Shown: positions 14,042 through 20,835 of the stretch, piece after piece
Numbering within the stretch: the first letter of the stretch is position 1
Layout of the letters: each line of letters starts with the position of its first letter
Source: JBFWUM01 sp050247255
GTDB taxonomy: Bacteria; Acidobacteriota; Vicinamibacteria; Vicinamibacterales; UBA2999
Direction of reading: 5' to 3'
Assembly (NCBI GenBank): GCA_050247255.1
Contig: JBFWUM010000055.1
Location: 1-24,437 of the forward strand
Length of the DNA stretch: 24,437 nucleotides
Notes under the pieces: model-generated
Database searches by the model: none
The model's input: the letters and a program-made list of their open reading frames with translations, nothing else
Told to the model about the DNA's origin: nothing
Translations under genes and position numbers: made by a program

Positions 14042-15070
14042 GTGGCGCCGATTCGCATCGCCCTCGTTGGCTATGGCTATGCCGGGCGCACCTTCCATGC
14101 ACCGCTCGTCGATGCCGTCGACGGGCTCGGCCTGACCGCGATCGTCTCCAGCGATCCGGAACGCGTGGCGCGCGATCGACCGGCCATTCCTGTCCGGACA
14201 ATCGACGATGTCGCCGCCGATACGGACATCGACGTGGCCATCATCGCCACCCCGACCGACACCCATGCCGCCCTGGCGATGCGCCTGTTGCAGGCTGGCA
14301 AGCACGTGGTGGTCGACAAGCCGTTTGCCACCTCCATGACCGAGGCAGATGCGATCTGCGCCGCCGCGCGCCGCGCCGGCCGCGTCGCGACCGCGTTTCA
14401 CAACCGCCGCTGGGATGCCGACTTCCTGACCGTCCGGCGGCTGATCGCCGACGGCGCGCTCGGGACGATCGCGACATTCGAATCGCGCTTCGATCGCTTC
14501 CGTCCCGTGGTGCAGGACCGCTGGCGCGAGCGGGCCGGCGCGGGCAGCGGGACGTGGATGGATCTCGGCTCGCACCTGGTCGACCAGGCGCTCGTGCTCT
14601 TCGGCGAGCCGGATGCGATCGCCGCCGACCTCGCGTCGCAGCGCAGCGGCCCGGCAGTGGACTACTTCCACGTGACGCTGCGCTACGGGACGACGCGGGT
14701 GCTGCTGCGCGGCAGTTCGCTGGCCGCCGCACCAGGCGCCCGCTTCGCGGTGTTCGGCACCCGCGCGAGCTACGTCAAGTTCGGCCTCGATACGCAGGAG
14801 GCGGCGCTCGTCGCGGGACGCCGTCCCGGCGAGCCCGGATGGGGCGTCGATCCGCACCCCGGCGAGCTGACCGAGCCGGGCCCCGATGGCAGCACGACGC
14901 GCCAGGTTCCAAATCTCGCCGGCGACTACCGGATGTTCTACGCGGGCCTGCGCGACGCGCTCCAGCATGGCGCCTCCCCGCCGGTCACGATGGCCGAAGC
15001 GCGCCGGGTGGTGCACATCCTCGAGTGCGCCGTCCGGAGCAGCGAGCAACGCCGGGAATGGGCACCCTGA
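14042..15070 (+). CDS. Gfo/Idh/MocA family oxidoreductase
   Basis: A 342-aa NAD(P)-dependent oxidoreductase. The N-terminal Rossmann domain begins VAPIRIALVGYGYAGRTFHA, and the family's EKP-type motif appears as VVVDKPFATSM. Substrate-domain blocks are FHNRRWDADFLTVRRLI and GSGTWMDLGSHLVDQALVLF (with the catalytic-region His). The GYGYAGRTFHAPL start is close to the YdgJ/IolW-like subgroup, some of which are NADP-dependent scyllo-inositol dehydrogenases; the substrate here is not known. GTG 14042 starts four bases after the zwf stop with AAGGG upstream. Co-transcription with zwf and gnd hints at a sugar or polyol substrate sharing the NADPH pool. Confidence 0.88.
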   Translation: MAPIRIALVGYGYAGRTFHAPLVDAVDGLGLTAIVSSDPERVARDRPAIPVRTIDDVAADTDIDVAIIATPTDTHAALAMRLLQAGKHVVVDKPFATSMTEADAICAAARRAGRVATAFHNRRWDADFLTVRRLIADGALGTIATFESRFDRFRPVVQDRWRERAGAGSGTWMDLGSHLVDQALVLFGEPDAIAADLASQRSGPAVDYFHVTLRYGTTRVLLRGSSLAAAPGARFAVFGTRASYVKFGLDTQEAALVAGRRPGEPGWGVDPHPGELTEPGPDGSTTRQVPNLAGDYRMFYAGLRDALQHGASPPVTMAEARRVVHILECAVRSSEQRREWAP

Positions 15071-15123
15071 GAATCCCCTGTCACGAATTGCCCCGTCGCG
15101 ACTCCAATCTGCAGGAGAGATTC

Positions 15124-15465
15124 ATGAGCGCACACCTGCAGTTTCCCGCACAGGCGCTCCGCCTCGCGTTTGGCCTGATGGCCACGCTGGCGGGGCTCGA
15201 CAAGTTTTTCAACATCCTCGCCGGCTGGACCAGCTACGTCAGCCCGCTTGCCGCCGATCTGTTGCCGGTCTCGACCGACCTCTTCATGCGCGGCGTCGGC
15301 ATCATCGAGCTGGGCGTCGGCCTGTCGATCCTGTTCCTGGCGCCGGTGATCGGCGCGTACGTCGCCAGCGCGTGGCTGCTGCTCGTGGCGGCCAACCTGG
15401 CCATCGGCGGCTTCTTCGACGTCGCGGTGCCGGCCACGGCTGCGCCAGGCCATCGCCTGATCTAG
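15124..15465 (+). CDS. DoxX-like integral membrane protein
   Basis: A 113-aa protein with three to four hydrophobic segments: FPAQALRLAFGLMATLAGLD, an amphipathic KFFNILAGWTSYVSPLAADL, MRGVGIIELGVGLSILFLAP and VIGAYVASAWLLLVAANLAI. The LAGLDKFFN motif after the first helix fits DoxX/YkgB-like membrane proteins, of uncertain function and often tied to redox or thiol stress. AGGAGAG stands eight bases before ATG 15124. The family usually has a further helix after the last segment; here the protein ends with FDVAVPATAAPGHRLI, so the C-terminus looks shortened. Its stop shares CTAG with the stop of the convergent methyltransferase. It is probably the last gene of the zwf operon. Confidence 0.75.
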   Translation: MSAHLQFPAQALRLAFGLMATLAGLDKFFNILAGWTSYVSPLAADLLPVSTDLFMRGVGIIELGVGLSILFLAPVIGAYVASAWLLLVAANLAIGGFFDVAVPATAAPGHRLI

Positions 15466-16028
15466 GCGGCGCGGGACGCGCGAAAGGCGAAGCGGTTGCT
15501 GCGGAGGTCCACGCCGACGCGCGTGAACCCCGCGGCTTCCGCGCGGCGGCGGAAGGCGGCCGGATCGACCGGCACCATCGTGTCGAACCAGTGCAGGACG
15601 CGCAGCGCCGGCGTCGGCAGGATGTCGAAGCCGGCGAACATGCCGCCCGGGCGCAGCACCCGCGCCACCTCCGACAGCAGCTGGTCCTGGCGGGCCGGCG
15701 ACCTCACGTGGTGCAGCATGGTCAGCGCCACGGCAACGTCGCAGCTGGCGTCCCGCAATGGCATGTCGGCAGCGTCCCCGCAGACGATCGCCACCCGCGG
15801 CGACGGGATGCGCAGCCGCAGCGCCTGCGCCAACGCCGGATCGATCTCCACGCAGGTCAGCCGGTGGGCGCGCGCCCCGAGCAGTTCGGTCGCCGCGCCG
15901 GTCCCGGGGCCGATCTCGAGCAGGTCATGGACGAGCGGCACCCCCTGCAGCGCCCACGGCAGCGCCTCGGTCACCATGAACCGGTGCCAGGAGCGCGACG
16001 CGCAGAGACGATGATGAATCCAGTTCAT
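15462..16028 (-). CDS. Class I SAM-dependent methyltransferase
   Basis: A 188-aa methyltransferase of the UbiE/Methyltransf_11 type. Motif I is LLEIGPGTG (SAM binding), followed by the acidic strand end LTCVEIDP, motif II/III region VCGDAADMPLRDASCDVAVA and post-motif LLSEVARVLRPGGMFAGFD. The substrate is unknown. ATG 16028 (MNWIHHRLCAS) is preferred because relatives begin at that point; the frame is open to a TTG at 16079, which is less likely. The gene is convergent with the DoxX-like gene. Upstream, on the other strand, lies the remnant of a DUF488 gene whose 5' half is missing where this gene starts. Confidence 0.87.
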   Translation of the reverse strand: MNWIHHRLCASRSWHRFMVTEALPWALQGVPLVHDLLEIGPGTGAATELLGARAHRLTCVEIDPALAQALRLRIPSPRVAIVCGDAADMPLRDASCDVAVALTMLHHVRSPARQDQLLSEVARVLRPGGMFAGFDILPTPALRVLHWFDTMVPVDPAAFRRRAEAAGFTRVGVDLRSNRFAFRASRAA

Positions 16029-16104
16029 CCGATTCGCATCTTCCCGCGACAGCTGGCACGCTTCTTTGTTCAGGCGCAAGGATGAGCGTGACGATCTGGA
16101 CTAG

Positions 16105-16317
16105 GAGACGCCCGAATTCCTCGACGCACTCGACACCCTGGTGGCGCTCGCGGAGCGCGTGCCGACGGCCATCATGTGCGCGGACCTCCTCTGGTGGCGC
16201 TGTCACCGGCGGCTGATCGCCGACGCGCTGGTCCTGCGCGGCGCCACGGTGGTGCACATCCGCGATCGGACGCATCACGACATCCACTCTGCTACGCTGG
16301 AAGGGTTGGCGCCATGA
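16105..16317 (+). pseudogene. DUF488 family protein remnant (5' truncated, in-frame stop)
   Basis: Reading in frame from 16105 gives ETPEFLDALDTLVALAERVP, then TAIMCADLLWWRCHRRLIAD and ALVLRGATVVHIRDRTHHDI, ending GLAP-stop. The IMCADxLWWRCHRRLIAD block is the C-terminal hallmark of DUF488 proteins. The frame carries a TAG at 16102-16104 just before ETPEF, and the N-terminal half of the family (about 85 residues, starting with YTIGHS-type sequence) is absent. Further upstream, SWHASLFRR in the same frame may be a degraded remnant. Intact relatives read DYMETPEF here, so loss of three bases would turn TAC-ATG into TAG. Its TGA overlaps the ATG of the heme A synthase gene. A 48-aa product from ATG 16173 is possible but unlikely to function. 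Confidence 0.7.
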
Positions 16318-17243
16318 CCGCGGCTTCCCCTCCCTCCCCGTCGTTCGCGCGCTTCGCCTGGATCGTCCTCGCCTGGACCGTTGCGGTGGCGATTTGGGGC
16401 GCCTACGTGCGCGCCACCGGCTCCGGCGCCGGCTGCGGCAGTCACTGGCCGCTCTGCGACGGCGCCGTGCTGCCGACGTCGGGGACCACCGCCCAGCTGA
16501 TCGAGTACTCGCACCGCGCGACCAGCGGCGTGGCCTTCATCGCGTCGCTCGCGCTCTGGCTCCGGGCCAGGCGCTCGCCTGTCGTTCCAGCCGCGGCGAG
16601 GCAGGCGGCGCTGCTTGGATTCGTGTTCATGTCGCTGGAAGCGTTGCTCGGCGCCAGCCTGGTGCTGTTCGAGATGGTGGCCGACAACGCGAGCCTGGCG
16701 CGTGCCATGTTCATGGCGGCGCACCTGGTGAACACGTTCGCGCTGGTCGCAGCGCTCACCGTGACCGCATTGGCCGCCAGCGGCCGGGCACTGCCGGGGC
16801 TGAGCGCGCGGGTCTCGCCGCTCTGGTACGTCGCGGGCGCGGCGCTGTTGCTGACGAACATGAGCGGCGCCGTCGCGGCGCTCGGCGACACCCTGTATCC
16901 GGCGCGATCGCTGGCCGAGGCGCTGCAGCAGGACCTGTCGATCAGCTCTCACGTTCTGATCCGGCTGCGGCTGCTGCACCCGCTCATCGCCATCCTGTCC
17001 GCCGCCGGCGTCGCCGTGTTCGCGATGCGCGTCCGTGGCCGCGCGCTGGCCGCCACGCTCGTCGTGCAGCTGATCGCTGGCGCCATCAACGTGCTGCTAC
17101 TGGCGCCGGTCTGGCTGCAGCTGCTGCACCTGCTCATCGCCAACGTGGCCTGGATCCTCTTCGTCAGCCTGTGGCTGACGTCCCCACAGGCGCGCAGGGC
17201 ACCCCTTTACGGGGTGCCGGCCGGCCGCGTCAGCGTCGGATAA
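16314..17243 (+). CDS. ctaA: Heme A synthase (COX15/CtaA family)
   Basis: A 309-aa membrane protein with about eight hydrophobic segments. It would convert heme O to heme A for aa3-type cytochrome oxidase. Family features visible are WGAYVRATGSGAGCGSHWPL with a cysteine pair (GCGSHWPLC), the heme-ligand histidines in EYSHRATSG and MAAHLVNTFALV in the first half, and RLLHPLIAILSA and LLHLLIANVAWI in the second, reflecting the two four-helix halves. ATG 16314 overlaps the stop of the DUF488 remnant. The 3' end overlaps the convergent amidohydrolase gene by 37 bases and contains an 8-bp stem hairpin. No oxidase subunit gene is in the window. Confidence 0.9.
   Translation: MTAASPPSPSFARFAWIVLAWTVAVAIWGAYVRATGSGAGCGSHWPLCDGAVLPTSGTTAQLIEYSHRATSGVAFIASLALWLRARRSPVVPAAARQAALLGFVFMSLEALLGASLVLFEMVADNASLARAMFMAAHLVNTFALVAALTVTALAASGRALPGLSARVSPLWYVAGAALLLTNMSGAVAALGDTLYPARSLAEALQQDLSISSHVLIRLRLLHPLIAILSAAGVAVFAMRVRGRALAATLVVQLIAGAINVLLLAPVWLQLLHLLIANVAWILFVSLWLTSPQARRAPLYGVPAGRVSVG
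17198..17218. terminator. Hairpin at the overlap of convergent genes
   Basis: GGCACCCC-tttac-GGGGTGCC, an 8-bp stem with a 5-base loop. It lies inside the last codons of the heme A synthase gene and spans the stop codon of the convergent amidohydrolase gene. It could end transcription of the leftward gene, but the T-run expected of a rho-independent terminator is absent. Confidence 0.45.
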
Positions 17244-18817
17244 CGAATACCGAGCTGTTCCAGGTAGGTGTTGAACCGCGACGGGTCGTAGCGGAACTTT
17301 TCCAGCTCCGCGCGGAACCGGCTCATCGTCTCGACGTTGATGTGCAGCGGCGGCGGCGTCGTCGCCTCGATGAGCGGCGTGTACTGCGCGTCCTTCGTCT
17401 GCACGTCGCGGAAGTAACTCCATGCCGAGCCGACCAGCGCCGGGTTCGTCAGCAGGTCGACGACCGTCATCGCCTGCACCTTGGCGCCGGCGACGACCCC
17501 CTTGTGGGCAATCGGCGTCGCCATGGCAATGGCGTTGGCCCAGTTGTGCCCCGGCAGCCCGGGAATGTTCGACGGGTACCGCAGCGCCACGGTCGGCACC
17601 GTCCACGAGACGTCGCCGATGTCGTCCGAACCGGCGCCTCGCTTGTCTTCGTCCGGGATCGGTTCATCCAGCTTCGACAGTTCCGTGTCGAGGCCCCGCT
17701 GGTTGGCCGCGCCAATCTCCTTCTGCACCGCTCGCGCGAACGCCTGGTCGTCGTCAGACCATCGCGGCAGCCCGATGCGCTGGATGTTGGCGTACATCGC
17801 CTCGGCCACCGGCTTGTTGAAGTGCTGCGGCCAGGCGGCGCCGAGGATGCGCGAGCTCCACGTCGTGCCCGTCATCAGCGCCGCCCCTTCGGCCATCTTG
17901 TTGCCGAGGTCCCACATCTCCTTGATCAGCGGATACTGCGTCTCGCGGAAGAAGTACCAGACGCTCGCCTCGGCCGGCACCACGTTCGGCTGCTGGCCGC
18001 CGTTGGTGATCACGTAGTGTGACCGCTGCTGCAGGCGCAGGTGCTCGCGCTTGAAGTTCCACGCCGCGTTCATCAGCTCCACGGCGTCAAGCGCGCTGCG
18101 GCCGCGCCACGGCGCCCCGGCGCTGTGCGCCGACTCGCCGCGGAAGGTGTACTCCACCGACACCAGCCCGTTCGCCGACGTCGAGCCCCAGGCCGTGCGC
18201 ATGTTGCTGTCGACGTGCGCGAACAGGCAGACGTCCACGTCCTTGAAGATGCCTTCGCGCACGTACCACGCCTTGGCCGCCAGCAGCTCCTCGGCCACCC
18301 CTGGCCAGAGCACGAGCGTCCCGGGCAGCCGATCGCGCTCCATGATCCGCTTCACGGCAACGGCCGCGATGATGTTCAGCGGCATGCCGCTGTTGTGCCC
18401 CTCACCGTGCCCCGGTGCTCCCTCGACGAGCGGGTCGCGATACGGCACGCCCGGCTTCTGCGACGTCGTCGGCACGCCGTCGATGTCCGAGCCCATGGCG
18501 ATGACCGGGCGGCCCGAGCCCCACGTGGCGACCCACGCGGTCGGCATGCCGGCCACGCCGCGGCGGACGGTGAAGCCGTTCTGCTCGAGGATGCCGGTCA
18601 GGTAGCGCGAGGTCTCGACCTCCTGGTGGCCGATCTCGGAGAAGCTGAACACCGAGTCGACCATCTCCTGCGCCATCTTGGCCATCTCGTCGACGGCCAC
18701 CTGGACCTCCTGCTTGTAGCGATCGCTGGCGGCAGCCGTCTGTGCCGCCGCGGGCGGTGCCATCGGGACCAGCAGCGCAGCACAGACCAGCGCCGCCGCG
18801 TTGATGCTCACTCGCAT
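17207..18817 (-). CDS. Exported M20-type amidohydrolase (AbgB-like)
   Basis: A 536-aa exported metallo-amidohydrolase. Signal peptide residues 1-26 end in AAAQ. Catalytic-domain motifs are AMGSDIDGVP (D111), GHGEGHNSGMPLN (H141), WPGVAEELLAAKA (E176/E177, catalytic Glu and metal ligand) and FAHVDSN. The lid/dimerisation domain has AHSAGAPWRGRSALDAVELM. This is the architecture of AbgB, the B subunit of p-aminobenzoyl-glutamate hydrolase, and of related M20D peptidases; the physiological substrate here, outside the cytoplasm, is likely an amide or N-acyl amino acid. GGAGG lies five bases before ATG 18817. It follows the NTF2-like gene by 13 bases in a probable operon. Its 3' end overlaps ctaA by 37 bases. 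Confidence 0.88.
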   Translation of the reverse strand: MRVSINAAALVCAALLVPMAPPAAAQTAAASDRYKQEVQVAVDEMAKMAQEMVDSVFSFSEIGHQEVETSRYLTGILEQNGFTVRRGVAGMPTAWVATWGSGRPVIAMGSDIDGVPTTSQKPGVPYRDPLVEGAPGHGEGHNSGMPLNIIAAVAVKRIMERDRLPGTLVLWPGVAEELLAAKAWYVREGIFKDVDVCLFAHVDSNMRTAWGSTSANGLVSVEYTFRGESAHSAGAPWRGRSALDAVELMNAAWNFKREHLRLQQRSHYVITNGGQQPNVVPAEASVWYFFRETQYPLIKEMWDLGNKMAEGAALMTGTTWSSRILGAAWPQHFNKPVAEAMYANIQRIGLPRWSDDDQAFARAVQKEIGAANQRGLDTELSKLDEPIPDEDKRGAGSDDIGDVSWTVPTVALRYPSNIPGLPGHNWANAIAMATPIAHKGVVAGAKVQAMTVVDLLTNPALVGSAWSYFRDVQTKDAQYTPLIEATTPPPLHINVETMSRFRAELEKFRYDPSRFNTYLEQLGIRYPTLTRPAGTP

Positions 18818-18830
18818 GAATCCTCCAGGG

Positions 18831-19733
18831 CTATCGAGACGCTGCGGCGTCCCAGTGTTCGGCAATCCTGCCGGCGGCGAGGCGCACGGTGTCGAAGGTG
18901 AACGCCTCCCAGGTGCGCGATGGGGTATCCGGATCGCGCACGACCTGCTTCCAGACGACGCTGACGTAATCGCACTCGGCGAGGACGTGATCGACCGCGC
19001 GCGCGGACACGGCATCCGGCTCGGGGATCGGCCCCTGGGCCAGGCCGCGCGGGCTGTGATCAACGAAGCCGGGGGCGAGCGCGGCCGTCAGGGCCGCCGG
19101 TGCGCCCGAGAACAGGCTGACGATGCGCGTGCGGTTCGCATCGAGCTGGGCTGGCGTCGCGCTGCAGCCGGCGTCCGGCTTCGGGATCGGTGGTGGCGGC
19201 GGCGCGGCTGCCGCCGGGGCCGGCGGGGCGCCGCGGCGCGCTCCCTGGGCTGGAGCCGGCGTCAACCATCCAGGCGCCAGGCGCACCTGATCCCAGTGTT
19301 CGGAGAACCTGCCGTCACGGAAGCGGAACGACTCGAAGGCGAAGATCTCGTACGTCGATCCCGGCCGCGCCGGATCGGGGCGGGTTCCGCGGTACACCGC
19401 CATCGCCATATCGCCGTCGTGCATCACGATGATCGGATCGCGCAGCCGGATGCCGTTCAGGGCGACCAGCTGGACGCCGCGCTTCGCCGCTTCGTCGAAG
19501 GCACTGACCCACGCCTGGCTGCCGGTGGCCCCGGTGAACTCGTCCATGCGCAGGAAGCGCGGGTTGTGCTGCCGGTAGTCGGCGGTCATGAAGCGCGCGG
19601 CGCGCGCATCCCTGCTGCCGGCGAAGTTGAAGAAGTCGATGATCAGCTGCTCGTTGGTCGTCAGCTGCTGCGCGCCGGCGCCGAGCCCGGCAAGCGCCAC
19701 CACCACGGATGCCGCGAGAAGGATCCTGCGCAC
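18831..19733 (-). CDS. Exported protein with two NTF2/SnoaL-like domains
   Basis: A 300-aa exported protein. The signal peptide is MRRILLAASVVVALAGLGAG. A first SnoaL/NTF2-like domain (about 28-155) reads LIIDFFNFAGSRDARAARFM, YRQHNPRFL and FESFRFRDGRFSEHWDQVR. A low-complexity Ala/Pro linker (about 160-187, APPAPAAAAPPPPP) follows, then a second shorter domain ending AFTFDTVRLAAGRIAEHWDA. Each domain closes with the FRFxxGRxxEHWD motif, so it is a tandem duplication in one chain. NTF2-like folds serve as enzymes or ligand-binding modules; the role here is unknown. The start is GTG 19733, since the nearby ATG is out of frame. It stands 13 bases upstream of the amidohydrolase gene, suggesting a shared pathway. 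Confidence 0.8.
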   Translation of the reverse strand: MRRILLAASVVVALAGLGAGAQQLTTNEQLIIDFFNFAGSRDARAARFMTADYRQHNPRFLRMDEFTGATGSQAWVSAFDEAAKRGVQLVALNGIRLRDPIIVMHDGDMAMAVYRGTRPDPARPGSTYEIFAFESFRFRDGRFSEHWDQVRLAPGWLTPAPAQGARRGAPPAPAAAAPPPPPIPKPDAGCSATPAQLDANRTRIVSLFSGAPAALTAALAPGFVDHSPRGLAQGPIPEPDAVSARAVDHVLAECDYVSVVWKQVVRDPDTPSRTWEAFTFDTVRLAAGRIAEHWDAAASR

Positions 19734-19750
19734 GCGCGCATGCTAGCAGA

Positions 19751-20383
19751 TCACCGACGGAGGGCCGCCTCGACGATCGGCGCGGCCCAGCGCGGGATGC
19801 GTGGCACCGGGCACGTCCTCACCTTGTTCGCCGCCAGCTGCAGGACGAGCAGCGGCTGCGGCGCGATCCCCGCCGCCGGATCGCCGTCGACGCTGTTGTC
19901 GAACAGGCGCAGTTCGGCCAGGTGCGGCAACAGGCGGATCAGGTTGCGGCGGCTGGAGTCGTAGCGCTGTCGAATCCTGCCAGCCGGAATACTGTGGCCG
20001 CCGCGCCGGACGCGCGCCGCGACGCGGGCGATATGCAGTTCCGGCGTCGCGAGCCCGACGTACCACATGCGAATCTCGATGCCCGCCGCCGCGGCATCCA
20101 GCAATAACGAGGTGATCGTTTCACCACCCAGGGTCGTCTCGAACGCGTGGGTCTGGCGATGCGCAATGGCCTGCTCGAGCAGGCGCTTCCCCTGGTGCAA
20201 CGCCAGGCTGTTGGCCTCGGCCTCACTCAGCCCTCGCCGGGCGCCGCGAATCAGGCGCGTCGCTTCGTCGGGATTGAAGTAGTCGGCGCCGAGCTGGCGG
20301 AAGGCGGCGCCGCCGATGCTGCTCTTGCCGCCGCCGTTCGGCCCCGCGAGGACGTAGAGAGAAGGGGGCTCGCCCCTAGCCAC
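19751..20383 (-). CDS. Zeta-toxin-like P-loop kinase
   Basis: A 210-aa protein of the zeta toxin / UDP-N-acetylglucosamine kinase family. Walker A is LAGPNGGGKSS (12-22, K20). It is followed by the FNPDEATRLI segment, whose NPDE matches the conserved Asp region of zeta toxins, then the HAFETTLGGET motif, WYVGLATPELHIARVAARV, and the Arg-rich GGHSIPAGRIRQRYDSSRRN that supplies ATP-binding arginines. Zeta toxins phosphorylate cell-wall precursor sugars; some chromosomal relatives have other targets. GTG 20383 overlaps the end of the antitoxin gene by eight bases, so it is translated from the same message. The longer upstream frame has no family sequence. Confidence 0.85.
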   Translation of the reverse strand: MARGEPPSLYVLAGPNGGGKSSIGGAAFRQLGADYFNPDEATRLIRGARRGLSEAEANSLALHQGKRLLEQAIAHRQTHAFETTLGGETITSLLLDAAAAGIEIRMWYVGLATPELHIARVAARVRRGGHSIPAGRIRQRYDSSRRNLIRLLPHLAELRLFDNSVDGDPAAGIAPQPLLVLQLAANKVRTCPVPRIPRWAAPIVEAALRR

Positions 20384-20708
20384 GCCGCCGCTGCGCGGCC
20401 ACGGCCATGCGGCCGAGCTCGGCGGGGGCCGCGCCGAAGGCGGCCTTGAGCGACTTGCGCGCGGCCGGCGACTGGAGCGACGCCACGCGGGCGTCGAACT
20501 GCGCCGCCAGGTCGTCGAGGTCGGGCGCGGTGGCGCCACGCAGCGCCTCGTACTCGGCCATCGACAGCAGCACCGCCTTGGGGGCGTCGTGCCTGGTGAT
20601 GACCACAGCGCCGCCGCGCAGCGCCGTTTCGAGCAGCGGACCGAAGCGGTTCTTGGCTTCGGTCGCCGTCACCGTGACCACGGGGGCAGCCGGCTTGGAC
20701 TTGGCCAT
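20376..20708 (-). CDS. Phd/YefM-type antitoxin
   Basis: A 110-aa protein. The N-terminal half is a Phd/YefM fold: VVTVTATEAKNRFGPLLETA, then GGAVVITRHDAPKAVLLSMA and EYEALRG. The C-terminal half (LDDLAAQFDARVASLQSPAA and on) is the expected toxin-neutralising tail. Phd antitoxins bind their own promoter and their toxin. The gene precedes and overlaps the zeta-like kinase gene by eight bases, giving the antitoxin-first order of type II modules. The usual zeta partners are epsilon or HTH-type PezA, so a Phd partner is unusual. The ATG at 20708 lies only about six bases beyond a -10 element, suggesting a leaderless transcript. Confidence 0.85.
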   Translation of the reverse strand: MAKSKPAAPVVTVTATEAKNRFGPLLETALRGGAVVITRHDAPKAVLLSMAEYEALRGATAPDLDDLAAQFDARVASLQSPAARKSLKAAFGAAPAELGRMAVAAQRRRG

Positions 20709-20713
20709 GCCCC

Positions 20714-20743
20714 ATTGTCCGCCTTTCTAGCTATTTTGTCCAA
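20714..20743 (-). promoter_or_regulatory. Promoter of the antitoxin-toxin module
   Basis: On the minus strand, a -35 TTGGAC (20743-20738) and a -10 GACAAT (20719-20714) are separated by 18 bases. The spacer includes TAGCTA, a small palindrome, and the stretch is far more AT-rich than its surroundings. GGACAA occurs in both boxes. The expected start of transcription coincides with the antitoxin ATG at 20708. Confidence 0.5.
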
Positions 20744-20835
20744 TATGAGATCCGGCCCGGCGGCGCTATCATTCGCCGGACCGTTTCAGCCATGCGACGG
20801 GCACCGTCTTCATGACAACCAGTTGGAGGAACGAG

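Noticed and set aside
12391..14058. Minus-strand open frame of 555 codons
   Set aside because: It is the antisense frame of zwf, which has full catalytic motifs; the antisense product is rich in Arg, His and Gly with no recognisable fold.
13754..15049. Minus-strand open frame of 431 codons
   Set aside because: Antisense of the Gfo/Idh/MocA gene and the end of zwf; no ribosome binding site or domain.
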